A stretch of 64,000 bases of DNA from Amnibacterium setariae (lineage in GTDB: Bacteria > Actinomycetota > Actinomycetes > Actinomycetales > Microbacteriaceae), in assembly GCF_003581425.1 (NCBI RefSeq), contig NZ_QXTG01000001.1, positions 1,302,001 to 1,366,000 of the forward strand. The letters run 5' to 3'. Shown here piece after piece: positions 46,765-55,197 of this stretch. The notes under the pieces were generated by a model, which was given only the letters and a program-made list of their open reading frames with translations, was not told where the DNA came from and did not search any database. The translations under genes and the position numbers were made by a program. Each line of letters starts with the position of its first letter. Position 1 is the stretch's first letter.

Positions 46765-48339
46765 TCAGCGCTGCTCGCCGCGGCACCGTTGGACGGAGGT
46801 GTAGTCGACGTCCTCCGGCGATGCGCCCGCTCGTTCCACGCTCTGCAGCACCTCGCTCCGAAGCGTCGCGTCGACGGCCTCGAAGTACTCCACATCGGGG
46901 TTGTAGTTGCCGGTACCGGCGCCGTACCGGATGTCGACGCCCCAGAAGTTCCTCCACGTGTTCTGCCGCGAGGGGTTGTCCTTGATCGCCGCGCGGAGGC
47001 GCTCGCGGTCCAGGAGCGTGCCGTCCGCGGCGCCCTCGGCGAGCGCCGCGCGTGCGGTGTCGGCCGCGGCGCGGTCTGGCCTCGGGCCGGAGGACGTGTC
47101 GGTGATGGCGACCCGGATCGTGCAGGACCCTCCGTGCGGCAGCGCGTAGGTGAGCGTGGCGTCCGGGTGGTGAGCGAAGTCGGGCAACGGGCCGGTCGCA
47201 GTGGTCCGCCAGTAGTCGGACCAGCTCATGCCCACCGGATGCGTCCAGTCGAGTCCGGACGCGGTGAGCGCTCCGGCGGTGCCGCCGAGGATGACGATCG
47301 GCACCGCGACGCCGACCGCTCGTCCGGAGCGTCGCCGTCGCTCGGGTGCGACGGCATGACCGCGCACCCGGCCGCCGCTGGCGGTCGCACGATGCGACGT
47401 GACCACGAGGACGATCACGCCGAGGACGACAGGCAGGGCGACCAGCACCTCGCCCGCGATCGGCTCGGCCCAGTCGAACGCGATGAAGGTCGCCTCGAGC
47501 CCGGCGGCGAGGGGAACGACCGACAGCAGGAGGGCGGCGGCGGGCAGCGCGAACCGAGCCAGCGCGAAGACCGCGGCCACGGCGAGTGCGAGGGCGACCG
47601 TCCAGCTGGTCCGAGCGGGGTCGCCGAGGAGGAAGCCGGTCGGGCTGCCCGTGGAGTCGATCGCCGTGAGCAGCTCGAACGCGTGCGCCACGGCGGCCAG
47701 ACCGGCCCAGCCGACGGCCGCGGCGACGAGGGGCGTGCGGGTGCGCGGCGTGCCGAGCACCGTGATCAGCGCGGCTGTGGCGGAGAGCGTCAGCACCCTC
47801 GGGTCGAGGCTGACGAACTGCGGCGGCGCGAGCAGGGCCTCGAGCGGATGCAGGAGCACCGCTGCGAGCACCGAGACGAGCAGGGCGACGCGGCCGATCG
47901 ACCACCGGCCCACGAGCGCGCTCAGGAGGGCGACGATCCACAGGGCGGTGAGCACCGGACCCGCGTCGAAGAACGGTCCGAACGCGCGGATGCGGCCGTC
48001 CTCGCCGGTGCTCCACGGCGCCCAGCTCTCGACCACGAAGGTGGTGAGCGCGATGCCGACGCCTGCGGAGAGCAGGACCGTCGCCGCCGCGTCCCGGACC
48101 CGCCGCGGTGCGAACCGGTCCAGCCGCGCTTCGAGGCCGGCGGCGGCGAAGTGCCGCCACTCGCCGGGCTCCATCGTGAAGCGGTCGGTGTCGTCCGCCT
48201 CGTCCAGCAGGGTGCCGATCAACGCGTCGCCGTGGGCGGTCCGCCACGGCTTCGGGTACCAGCGGAGCTGGCGCCGGTAGTCCCGCTCGAGCAGCGTGAG
48301 CAGGTCCGCGTCGGTGGCGCGCTCCAGGACGGCGGTCAC
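46765..48339 (-). CDS. Polytopic membrane protein coupled to a PadR regulator
   Basis: This 524-residue protein has an N-terminal cytosolic domain typical of PadR-linked membrane proteins (LLTLLERDYRRQLRWYPKPWRTAHGDALIGTLLDEADD in conserved pieces), then about ten membrane segments (roughly 75-360). An extracytoplasmic C-terminal domain (about 375-524) contains two cysteines (GGSCTIRV and the terminal QRCRGEQR). The function is unknown; such proteins often respond to envelope stress or drugs through the PadR partner. The GTG at 48339 overlaps the padR stop as GTGA, so expression is coupled. Confidence 0.85.
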   Translation of the reverse strand: MTAVLERATDADLLTLLERDYRRQLRWYPKPWRTAHGDALIGTLLDEADDTDRFTMEPGEWRHFAAAGLEARLDRFAPRRVRDAAATVLLSAGVGIALTTFVVESWAPWSTGEDGRIRAFGPFFDAGPVLTALWIVALLSALVGRWSIGRVALLVSVLAAVLLHPLEALLAPPQFVSLDPRVLTLSATAALITVLGTPRTRTPLVAAAVGWAGLAAVAHAFELLTAIDSTGSPTGFLLGDPARTSWTVALALAVAAVFALARFALPAAALLLSVVPLAAGLEATFIAFDWAEPIAGEVLVALPVVLGVIVLVVTSHRATASGGRVRGHAVAPERRRRSGRAVGVAVPIVILGGTAGALTASGLDWTHPVGMSWSDYWRTTATGPLPDFAHHPDATLTYALPHGGSCTIRVAITDTSSGPRPDRAAADTARAALAEGAADGTLLDRERLRAAIKDNPSRQNTWRNFWGVDIRYGAGTGNYNPDVEYFEAVDATLRSEVLQSVERAGASPEDVDYTSVQRCRGEQR

Positions 48340-48674
48340 GCCAGGCCCTTCGCGGCGCGGAAGCCCGCGAGGTTCGACCGGGCGGCGCGGACCTTCGACT
48401 CCAGCAGGTCGGTGTCCGCACGCAGCCGCCCAGCGCCGTCGTCGGTGAGCCGGTAGTAGCGCCGCGTCCGGCCGTCGACGACCTCCTCCCCGTCCTGCTG
48501 CACGAGGCCGTCCAGCTCGAGCCGCTCGAGCACCGCGTAGAGCGTCGTGGCCTTGAGCCGCACCTCGCCGTCGGACGCGGTCGTCGCCTCCTGCACGATC
48601 GCGTACCCGTGCCGCCGGCCCGCCGCGAGCGCGGTGAGGATCCAGAACGCCGACTCGCCCAGTGGTTGCGCCAT
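48336..48674 (-). CDS. PadR family transcriptional regulator
   Basis: The 112-residue regulator has the PadR winged helix (FWILTALAAGRRHGYAIVQE, TTLYAVLERLELDGLV, then wing RTRRYYRLTDDGAGRL) and a short C-terminal dimerisation helix. PadR proteins usually repress the adjacent membrane gene and are released by small molecules. Here that target is the overlapping polytopic membrane protein gene. The operator could not be fixed in the 109-base upstream gap. Confidence 0.92.
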   Translation of the reverse strand: MAQPLGESAFWILTALAAGRRHGYAIVQEATTASDGEVRLKATTLYAVLERLELDGLVQQDGEEVVDGRTRRYYRLTDDGAGRLRADTDLLESKVRAARSNLAGFRAAKGLA

Positions 48675-48783
48675 GGTCGGCAGTATAGGCCCGGCTCGGG
48701 CATATGGGCAGCGTCGTCCGACGTGTCGGACCGGTCATGCGTCTCCGAGCACGCTCCGTCCCGCGCGGGGCCATGCTGACCGG

Positions 48784-49776
48784 GTGCGCGCTCCCATCGT
48801 CCCCGCTCGACTCCGCGCCGGGAACGAGGTGCGCGTGGTCGCGCCCTCGCGCAGCCGTTCGATGGTGACGGAGTTCGACCACACCGCGCTGGTCGAGGAG
48901 CGCTTCCGTGCGATGGGCCTCACGCTGACCTACGGGCGCCACGTCGACGAGCGCGACGCGTTCGACTCGACGTCGATCGCCGCACGCGTGGAGGACCTGC
49001 ACGACGCCTTCGCCGATCCCGCGGTCGCCGGCATCCTGACCGTCATCGGCGGCTACAACGCGAACGAGCTGCTGCCCCACCTCGACTGGGACCTCATCGC
49101 CCGCAACCCGAAGGTCTTCTGCGGCTACTCGGACATCACGGTCCTGCAGGCCGCGATGCTCGCCCGCACGGGCCTGATCACGTACTCGGGGCCCCACTGG
49201 TCGAGCTTCGGCATGCGCGACCACTTCGAACCGACGATGGAGTGGTTCCGGCGGGCCGTGATGACGGATGAGCCGGTCGACCTCGAGCCGGCGACGGAAT
49301 GGACCGACGACCTCTGGTTCATGGATCAGGACGCGCGGTCACCGATGCCGAACGACGGCTGGTGGGTGCTTCGCCCCGGGGAGGCGGAGGGCGCGATCGT
49401 CGGAGGGAACCTCTGCACCGTCAACCTCCTGCAGGGCACGGCATGGATGCCCGACGTCGAGGACGCGGTCCTGTTCGTCGAGGACAGCGCGCTGCACGAC
49501 CCGCCGACCGTCGCCCGCGATCTGACGTCGCTGCTGCAGGCCGTCGATCCGCTGCAGGTGCGAGCCCTGGTGATCGGCCGGTTCCAGCGCGCGACCGGCA
49601 TGACCCGCGAGCTCCTCGAGGAGATCGTCCGGCGACAGCCGTTCGTCGCCGGCGTCCCGGTGATCGCGAACGTCGACTTCGGCCACACGAGCCCGCAGGC
49701 GACGATCCCGATCGGCGGCCGTGCGTCCGTCTCCGCCGGGGGAGCGACGGCTCGGCTGACGCTGCGCTCGACCTGA
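48784..49776 (+). CDS. S66 family peptidase (LD-carboxypeptidase/MccF-like)
   Basis: The 330-residue serine peptidase is of family S66. The GGYNANELLPHLD segment, the nucleophile elbow GYSDITVL (Ser), the Glu in VLFVEDS and the His in VDFGHTSPQ form the recognisable Ser-Glu-His set. Family members cleave the LD bond of cytosolic muropeptides (LdcA) or inactivate microcin C-type aminoacyl nucleotides (MccF). GGYNANELL and the family-typical GGNLCTVNLLQGT do not decide between them. The GTG at 48784 gives the normal start. It is divergent from padR. Confidence 0.88.
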   Translation: MRAPIVPARLRAGNEVRVVAPSRSRSMVTEFDHTALVEERFRAMGLTLTYGRHVDERDAFDSTSIAARVEDLHDAFADPAVAGILTVIGGYNANELLPHLDWDLIARNPKVFCGYSDITVLQAAMLARTGLITYSGPHWSSFGMRDHFEPTMEWFRRAVMTDEPVDLEPATEWTDDLWFMDQDARSPMPNDGWWVLRPGEAEGAIVGGNLCTVNLLQGTAWMPDVEDAVLFVEDSALHDPPTVARDLTSLLQAVDPLQVRALVIGRFQRATGMTRELLEEIVRRQPFVAGVPVIANVDFGHTSPQATIPIGGRASVSAGGATARLTLRST

Positions 49777-49788
49777 GACGAGTGCTCG

Positions 49789-50337
49789 TCACCGCTCCTG
49801 GCGCAGCGCTGCGAGTCGATCGAGCACCTCCCGCACCCCGGTGCTCGGATCGCCGTCCGTGGACATCGGGATGTGCCTGCCCGGCAGCAGCCCGTACTCG
49901 ACGACCGGATCGGGCTCGACGAGCTGCCGGCGGTCCGCCTCGGCATGGACCGGATGACGGGTGCGCGCCCGGATGCGGCGCTCTCGTTCGGCCCGGTCCG
50001 CCGCGCAGATCACGCAGACCAGGTCGAGGTCGAACGTCTCCTGCCAACGGCGGAGGAGGACCCAGTCGGCCGGCACGTGCATGATCGCCTCGATGACGAG
50101 GTCGACGCGGTTCGACAGCTGCTGCTCGACCAGGGTCCGGAACACGTCGAACGACCGCGCCGTCACGATGCCGGCGTCGTGCAGCGCGGTCTTGACGTCG
50201 TCCTTGTGCAGGCACGCGACGTCCAGCTCGCGGGCGAGGCCGTCGGCCAGCGTCGTCTTGCCCGACCCGCCGAGACCGCAGACGAGGATCAGGCGCGCGC
50301 GTCGCCCTGAGCCCTCGGTGCGTCGTGCGCCGTCCAC
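49789..50337 (-). CDS. P-loop kinase/AAA_33-type ATPase
   Basis: This 182-residue protein has a Walker A motif GLGGSGKTTLA near residue 20, a KDDVKTALHD segment like those of small-molecule or polynucleotide kinases, and a Walker B-like hydrophobic strand DLVIEAIM. A lid region rich in Arg (RAERERRIRARTRHP) follows. It probably phosphorylates a small molecule or nucleic acid end; the substrate is unknown. It converges on the S66 gene with a 12-base gap. Confidence 0.85.
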   Translation of the reverse strand: MDGARRTEGSGRRARLILVCGLGGSGKTTLADGLARELDVACLHKDDVKTALHDAGIVTARSFDVFRTLVEQQLSNRVDLVIEAIMHVPADWVLLRRWQETFDLDLVCVICAADRAERERRIRARTRHPVHAEADRRQLVEPDPVVEYGLLPGRHIPMSTDGDPSTGVREVLDRLAALRQER

Positions 50338-50385
50338 CCCGCGACGCTAGGACGTGTGCGTCCGCCGCCGTTGCACAGCACCGCG

Positions 50386-50925
50386 CTACCGATCGGATTC
50401 GGAGCCGCCGAGTGCGAATCGAAGACTCTCCTCCACGATCGCGAGCACGACCGTCAGCTCTTCCTCCGTCCGCGGTCCGTAGACCATGAACTCGGTGCCG
50501 AGCTCCGCGAACTGGTGCGGCTCCGCCCAGCCGAGCTCGACGAGTTCCCGACCGCGCTCAGCGGGGAGGCAGAGGTGCACGCTCGTGTCCTCGAACCCGT
50601 GCACGTGCACGGGCTCGAGCCGCCGTCCGGGAGCGAGCGAGGTCCCGGGCGCGCCTTCGGGCTCGTCGGCGCTCAGGAACACTGCGCGAGAGGAGATCGG
50701 GGAGACCTGGCTGCGGCCCTCGAGGGTGCCGGGCAGCGAGAACACGCTCGCCACGAGCCGGCCCCAGAGCTCCGGCGGCGCGATCTGGTCCAGCTGTCGA
50801 TGCGGTCCCTCGGTCGACGTCCTCGGGCGCGGGCCGGGCCGACCGGCGACGGGCGGCGGGACGGTCCGCGAGGATGCTGCGCCCGAGTCGTGCTCGGCCC
50901 CGACCTCGTCCACGTGCTCCTTCAC
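50386..50925 (-). CDS. DUF5519 (luciferase-family) protein
   Basis: The 179-residue protein has a variable N-terminal part and a C-terminal DUF5519 domain. The domain shows FSLPGTLEG, ARAVFLS-like SSRAVFLSADEPEG, EPVHVHGFEDTSVHLCLP, VELGWAEPHQFAELG and VMVYGP-like MVYGPRTEEEL. Despite the historical family name it is unlikely to be a light-emitting enzyme; the function is not established. The GTG at 50925 overlaps the stop of the HIT-like gene (GTGA), so the two are translationally coupled. Confidence 0.8.
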   Translation of the reverse strand: MKEHVDEVGAEHDSGAASSRTVPPPVAGRPGPRPRTSTEGPHRQLDQIAPPELWGRLVASVFSLPGTLEGRSQVSPISSRAVFLSADEPEGAPGTSLAPGRRLEPVHVHGFEDTSVHLCLPAERGRELVELGWAEPHQFAELGTEFMVYGPRTEEELTVVLAIVEESLRFALGGSESDR

Positions 50926-51404
50926 CGCTCGACCTCGCGGGTCAGGGTCTTCAGCTCGGCGGTGATGCGCGCGCGCAGCGGATCGTGCGCGGGGGAGAGC
51001 GCGGTCGCGGGGTCGCTCCACCGGTCCGGAGGATGGAGCCACACGGGTCTCGCCCTCAGGTGCTCCCCCTCCCACTCGTATCGGGGCCAGACGTGCGCGT
51101 GCAGGAACGCGTCGGTGTTGCCGAGGATCTCGAGGTTGATCCGGCGGAACCCGGAGTCGAGGGCGCTGCACGCGCGCTCCACCGCTTCGCCGAGCGCCTC
51201 CGCACTGGCGAGGAAGCGGATCCGGTCGCCGCGAGGGAGATCGGTGAGCCGGTCGACGCCGGGCCGGTCGGTGATCGCGACGCAGTAGCCGGGCAGGAAC
51301 TGCACGTCGCCGATCACCGCGAACGCGGCCGGCAACCGCTGGAGGACCGTCGGGTTCGTGCCGGCCAGCGCACTGCCGACGCGGTCGCTCCGCCACTCGT
51401 GCAT
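50922..51404 (-). CDS. HIT-like nucleotide hydrolase family protein
   Basis: This 160-residue HIT-like protein has LNSGFRR-type substrate residues (DSGFRRINLEILGNTD) and the histidine motif as LHAHVWPRYEWE. In classical HIT enzymes the motif is HxHxHxx; here the third His is Trp, as in some diadenosine-tetraphosphate hydrolase-like actinobacterial members. Activity on nucleotides is likely but the exact substrate is not clear. It is the first gene of a two-gene unit with the DUF5519 protein. Confidence 0.82.
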   Translation of the reverse strand: MHEWRSDRVGSALAGTNPTVLQRLPAAFAVIGDVQFLPGYCVAITDRPGVDRLTDLPRGDRIRFLASAEALGEAVERACSALDSGFRRINLEILGNTDAFLHAHVWPRYEWEGEHLRARPVWLHPPDRWSDPATALSPAHDPLRARITAELKTLTREVER

Positions 51405-51460
51405 CGAGCAACCGTACGATTCCTCCTCCGCGCTCGCCGCTCGAGCTCTACGGTCATGGC

Positions 51461-52168
51461 ATGGTCGGTCGCGCGCTCGACGTGCCGGGTCTGCACAACG
51501 CGCGGGACCTGGGCGGACTGCCCCTCGTGGCGGGCGGCACGACGCCGAGCGGGATCTTCATCCGCGCAGAGAGCCCGGACCTCGTGACCGTCGAGGGGTG
51601 GGAGCACCTCCGCGCCCGCGGCGTCCGGACCGTGATCGATCTGCGCCGCCCGGACGAGCGGGCCCGGGACCGCACGAGGAGACCCGACTGGGCGACCGTC
51701 GTGCACGTGGACCTCGACGACCCCGGGTTCGCGGACCGGCACGGAGCCGAAGGGCTGGACGGGGCGGCGCTGCACTACCTCGACCGGCTGCGGGAGTCCC
51801 CGGCCGCCGTCGCGGCCGCGCTCGGCGCGATCGGCGACGCCGAACCGGGTGCGGTGCTGATCCACTGCGTCGGCGGTCGGGATCGGACCGGCCTCGTGGC
51901 CGCGCTCCTGCTCGTCCTCGCCGTGGCGGAGCCCGAGGCGATCGTCGCGGACTACCTGGAGACGGTCGGCAACGCTCCGCGCCTGGCTGCCGCGCAGGGC
52001 GTGCCGAACTGGGAGCCGGGCGTCGACCGGCTGCTCGCGCGGCTCGGCACGACGACGGAGGCCTCCTTCCGCGCGTTCCTCGCCGGCCTCGACGTGGAGC
52101 CGCTCCTCGGTGCGATGAGCCCCGATCAGGCGACCGCCCTCCGCACCTGGCGAGGCGCCCTCGGCTGA
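51461..52168 (+). CDS. Tyrosine/lipid phosphatase of the DSP superfamily
   Basis: The 235-residue phosphatase has the P-loop HCVGGRDRTG with nucleophile Cys136 and Arg142. The general-acid region is near DLDDPGF, and the N-terminal motif NARDLGGLPL is typical of bacterial protein tyrosine phosphatases of the LipA/PtpB type, which may also hydrolyse phosphoinositides. No signal peptide is present, so it may act in the cytosol or be secreted by another route, as M. tuberculosis PtpB is. Confidence 0.9.
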   Translation: MVGRALDVPGLHNARDLGGLPLVAGGTTPSGIFIRAESPDLVTVEGWEHLRARGVRTVIDLRRPDERARDRTRRPDWATVVHVDLDDPGFADRHGAEGLDGAALHYLDRLRESPAAVAAALGAIGDAEPGAVLIHCVGGRDRTGLVAALLLVLAVAEPEAIVADYLETVGNAPRLAAAQGVPNWEPGVDRLLARLGTTTEASFRAFLAGLDVEPLLGAMSPDQATALRTWRGALG

Positions 52169-52222
52169 CGTGTCGCAGGGTCGACGTCGCCCGGAGCGAC
52201 GGCGAGGCGGTTGACTGCCCGG

Positions 52223-52504
52223 ATGGAGCTCGCCGAGCCCTCGCCCCGCCCGCTGGCGAAGCGGGACGCGGCCGCGCTCATCGGCGTGATCGCGATCCTG
52301 ACGGGCGAGAGCATGCTCGGCCGGCTCGATCCCGAGCTGGCGGCTCGCGTCGCAGCCCGCCTCGCGCGGGAAGGGCTGATCGCGGAGCCCGCGACCGACC
52401 GGGCGCTGCAGCTCGCACTGAGCGACCTCGTCGAGCGGCTCCGCTACTCCCTCGGCGAGTACGCGACGCCGCCGCTGCCGGTCCGCTTCGACGACGCGGA
52501 CTGA
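52223..52504 (+). CDS. Small hypothetical helical protein
   Basis: This 93-residue, mostly alpha-helical protein (KRDAAALIGVIAILTGESMLG, PELAARVAARLAREGLI, LALSDLVERLRYSLG) ends in an acidic tail (RFDDAD). The family is not recognised. The ATG at 52223 is preferred over a TTG at 52211. It follows the phosphatase gene by 54 bases on the same strand and may be co-transcribed. Confidence 0.65.
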   Translation: MELAEPSPRPLAKRDAAALIGVIAILTGESMLGRLDPELAARVAARLAREGLIAEPATDRALQLALSDLVERLRYSLGEYATPPLPVRFDDAD

Positions 52505-52594
52505 GCCCGCGAGCGGCGGAGGCGGCGCCCGCCGTCGGAACGAGGCCGTCCGGTGCAGGAGGTGCCGGGCGGACCTCCGCACTCGGGGTCCGGT

Positions 52595-53122
52595 TCAGCG
52601 CGACAGCTGCTCGTGGGCCCGTTCGAGCCGTGCCTGCGCGCGATCGAGCGGAAGACGGCCGCTCGCTCCCAGCGTCGCGAGACCGTGCAGCGTCGCCCAC
52701 GCGAGCTCGGCGCGGGTGTCGTCGGCGTCGGGCACGGCGTCGCGGACGGCGGTGAACGCGTGCAGGAGCGACTCCTGGGTGGACGCGCCGAACCGCAGGT
52801 CCGACGGCATCGAGAACATCGCGGCGTAGATCGCCGGGTGCGCGGCAGCGAAGTCCAGGTACGCCTGCATGCGGGGTCGCAGGTCGGCATCCGTCGCCTC
52901 GAGGGCCTCAGCGAGCGCCCCGAAGCCGGCCAGGGCGACCGCGTCGATGAGCGCCTGGCGGCCGGCGAAGGCGGTGTACAGCACCGGCTGCGTGACGCCC
53001 AGCTCGCCGGCGATCCGCCGCATCGTGACCGCGGGCCACCCCTCCGTCTCGGCGATGCGCCAGGCGGTCCGCGTGATCAGGTCGCGACGGACGTCGAGGT
53101 CCGGCGCCGGGCGAGGAGGCAT
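52595..53122 (-). CDS. TetR family transcriptional regulator
   Basis: The 175-residue regulator has an N-terminal helix-turn-helix (ITRTAWRIAETEGWPAVTMRRIAGELGVTQPVLYTAFAGRQALID in conserved segments) and a TetR_C-type ligand domain (about 60-170). It is divergent from the SnoaL-like gene across a 134-base gap containing repeat-type operator candidates, so repression of that gene and of itself is likely. The ligand is unknown. Confidence 0.92.
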   Translation of the reverse strand: MPPRPAPDLDVRRDLITRTAWRIAETEGWPAVTMRRIAGELGVTQPVLYTAFAGRQALIDAVALAGFGALAEALEATDADLRPRMQAYLDFAAAHPAIYAAMFSMPSDLRFGASTQESLLHAFTAVRDAVPDADDTRAELAWATLHGLATLGASGRLPLDRAQARLERAHEQLSR

Positions 53123-53150
53123 GGCAGCAGGGTACCGGAGGTCTGTTACC

Positions 53151-53194
53151 TAACGCCAGTAGACAAACGTGACCGTTGTGGCCTAACGTCGTTA
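53151..53194. promoter_or_regulatory. TetR-region promoter and operator candidates
   Basis: CCTAACG occurs at 53149-53155 and 53182-53188. The second is part of an 11-bp palindrome TAACGTCGTTA (53184-53194); the first is a degenerate version, TAACGCCAGTA (53151-53161). TAGACA (53160-53165) and TAACGT (53184-53189), 18 bp apart, are plausible -35 and -10 elements for the plus-strand gene. A repressor bound to either copy would block them. Confidence 0.5.
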
Positions 53195-53256
53195 TGCAAC
53201 GGATCGAGCAGCACGCGATCCTCCTCCCGCAGTACCGACAGCAGACAAGGACTCCC

Positions 53257-53721
53257 ATGAGCACGCAGGACCAGAGCAGCACGGCCGGCCGCGCGGACAT
53301 CGTCGAGATCGTCGAGGCGTTCTCCGAGCCGTTCCGGACCGGTGACACCGCGATCTACGACGAGGTCCTCGCCGAGGGCTGGATCGACATCCCGCTCGCG
53401 CCGGGCCAGGAGCAGGGACCGGGCGGCATGGCGGCTCAGATCGCCCTGTTCCGGTCGGCGATGCCGGACTACTCGGTGCACCACGAGGACGTCCTCGTCG
53501 ACGGGGACCGCGTCGCCGTCCGCAACACCGTCTCCGGCACCCACCAGGGCGCATTCATGGGGCATCAGCCGACCGGTCGGCGCATCGAGATGCGGACGAT
53601 GGACGTCCATCAGGTCCGCGACGGGAGGATCGTCACGACCTGGCACCTCGAGGACTTCGCCGGCCTGATGGCCCAGCTGTCCGCACCGGCCGACGCCCCG
53701 AGCCGTCCCGCCTGGGGCTGA
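53257..53721 (+). CDS. SnoaL-like ester cyclase family protein
   Basis: This 154-residue NTF2-fold protein is of the SnoaL-like polyketide cyclase group, with IVEAFSEPFRTGDTAIYDEVLAEGWIDIP, FRSAMPDYSVHHEDVLVDGDRVAVRNTVSGTHQG and the end HQVRDGRIVTTWHLEDFAGLMAQL (given here as separate blocks). Despite the family name, most members are not polyketide cyclases, and none of the surrounding genes are polyketide genes. It is probably regulated by the divergent TetR protein. AAGGA precedes the ATG at 53257. Confidence 0.85.
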   Translation: MSTQDQSSTAGRADIVEIVEAFSEPFRTGDTAIYDEVLAEGWIDIPLAPGQEQGPGGMAAQIALFRSAMPDYSVHHEDVLVDGDRVAVRNTVSGTHQGAFMGHQPTGRRIEMRTMDVHQVRDGRIVTTWHLEDFAGLMAQLSAPADAPSRPAWG

Positions 53722-53892
53722 TCGAGGGGAGGAGCACGTCGCCGATCCCCTCCTGTGCGCAGGACCGCCGTCGACCCGCCGTGCTCGGCGGTGCGGGCGG
53801 CAGTCCGGTCCTCGGCGCGAGTCGTCCGAGCAGTGCCGAGCACGGAGCATCGGCCTCGCCGCCGGGCCCGCACCGGCACCGCGGCCGCGCGA

Positions 53893-54570
53893 TCAGACGG
53901 AGTAGGTGCTGCCGCTCCCGGTCGCTCCGTCGTAGAACGTGCCGCGACCGTCCTGGGTGTCGCGCACGATGACGGACCAGTGCTGCCGATCCGTGCCGGA
54001 GATGGTCACGGATCCGCGGTACTCGTGCGAGTGGATCGCGACGACCGAGTCGAAGTCGGGCTTCGCGCCGTCGGGCAGGGTCTGGAGGTAGTCGAGGACC
54101 TGCCCGATGTTCGTCTCGACGTCGGCGTCGACCGACTCCAGCCGGAGACTCTTCAGGTACTGCGCCTTCGCCCGCGCAGCGGTGACGGTGAGGGCCCGGT
54201 GCTTCGCGGCGCGGAACGCCGAGACCGTGGCGAAGCGGTGGTCGCTGAAGGCGGTGGCGATGACCGTCTGCTTGTACAGGTGCCGCTCGACCCGGTCGAT
54301 GACGTGCCCGTGGTCGTCCGTGAAGGTCAGCCGGTACCGGCTCCAGACGGTGCCCGAGTGCTGGCCGACGTGGATGGTCTGCTGCTCCTGACCGATGGCG
54401 ACCTCTCGCAGCGTCCAGGGCTTGCCTGCGACGGTGAAGCGGACGGTGTCGGTCCGCTCGTGGTCCCACGTCCGTGCCTCGGCGGGCGCGGCGGCCGCGA
54501 GGACTCCGCACGCGACGAGCGCAGCGGTGAGCAGCACGGCCACGCGGGTGCGGGTACGGATCTGCGGCAT
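53893..54570 (-). CDS. Exported hypothetical protein
   Basis: The 225-residue protein has a Sec-type signal peptide (MPQIRTRTRVAVLLTAALVA and on to AAAPAEA, cleavage after about residue 34). The mature domain has many beta-strand-like segments, a central helix rich in Ala/Lys (FRAAKHRALTVTAARAKAQYL) and a C-terminal Gly/Ser/Thr end. No family is recognised. AGGAAGGA is placed seven bases before the ATG at 54570, a strong ribosome site. It is probably secreted. Confidence 0.75.
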   Translation of the reverse strand: MPQIRTRTRVAVLLTAALVACGVLAAAAPAEARTWDHERTDTVRFTVAGKPWTLREVAIGQEQQTIHVGQHSGTVWSRYRLTFTDDHGHVIDRVERHLYKQTVIATAFSDHRFATVSAFRAAKHRALTVTAARAKAQYLKSLRLESVDADVETNIGQVLDYLQTLPDGAKPDFDSVVAIHSHEYRGSVTISGTDRQHWSVIVRDTQDGRGTFYDGATGSGSTYSV

Positions 54571-54758
54571 CGGAGGTTCCTTCCTGCGGCGAGCAGTCGC
54601 CCGCCGGTCGTGGTGACGGCCGCGGAGGAGCGGTCGCATACCGAGGACTGTCCGCATCGACCGGGATGTGACAGCGGATCCGCCACGATCCGCGGTCCGG
54701 ATGCCTCCGCTCGCCCGGGTGCGCCCTGCGAGGACTTCGCAGGCGCGTCGGTGGCGGC

Positions 54759-55144
54759 CTAGTTGATGATCTCGCCGGTGATCGCCGCGAGCCGCGCCCG
54801 CCACTGCCGCAGCTCCTCCGGCGTCAGCCGTCGCCAGTCGTCCACCTCGCCGGTGATCAGCAGGGGCTCCGCGCTCCGGTAGGAGCGGGTCGGGTTGCCT
54901 TCTTGTCCGTGACGTTCGGGTCGTCCTCGAACGCGCCCGTCGGCCGCACCTCGTACACGCGCGGGCGTCCCTCGCCTCGAGCGAGCTCGGCCGCGAGGCC
55001 CGCGCCGTCCCGCAGCGCCGTGAAGTAGACGTGGTTCATGACGACGTCCGGCCGGTAGTTCGACCGGAAGCCCGGGGTCAGCAGCGCTCCGACCTGCAGC
55101 GCAGCGCGCGTGCCGTGGAAGAACGGTCCCGGATCGAGCGGCAT
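54759..55144 (-). pseudogene. arr: Frameshifted rifampin ADP-ribosyltransferase (arr)
   Basis: Arr inactivates rifamycins by transferring ADP-ribose from NAD. The upstream frame from ATG 55144 encodes the conserved FFHGTRAALQVG, LTPGFRSNYRP, MNHVYFTALRDG and FEDDPNVTDKK. The rest (NPTRSYRSAEPLLITGEVDDW, in pieces, to the end GEIIN) continues in another frame. Intact Arr proteins read NVTDK-x-(F/L)PG-NPTRSYR across this point. Here the bases for about FPG are missing and the join falls at 54897-54899, as if seven bases were deleted. Both halves are otherwise well preserved, so the loss looks recent. A sequencing error is possible but unlikely for a seven-base change. Confidence 0.85.
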
Positions 55145-55197
55145 GAGTCGGAATCCTGCCGCTCCGACCCCGATCGGCGCGAGTGCTGCCGCGACGC

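Noticed and set aside
48784-49776. Microcin C immunity locus
   Set aside because: The S66 protein could be MccF-like, but no mccA/mccB-type genes or peptide precursors lie beside it.
53257-53721. Polyketide cyclase
   Set aside because: There is only a family-name resemblance; no polyketide synthase or tailoring genes are nearby.
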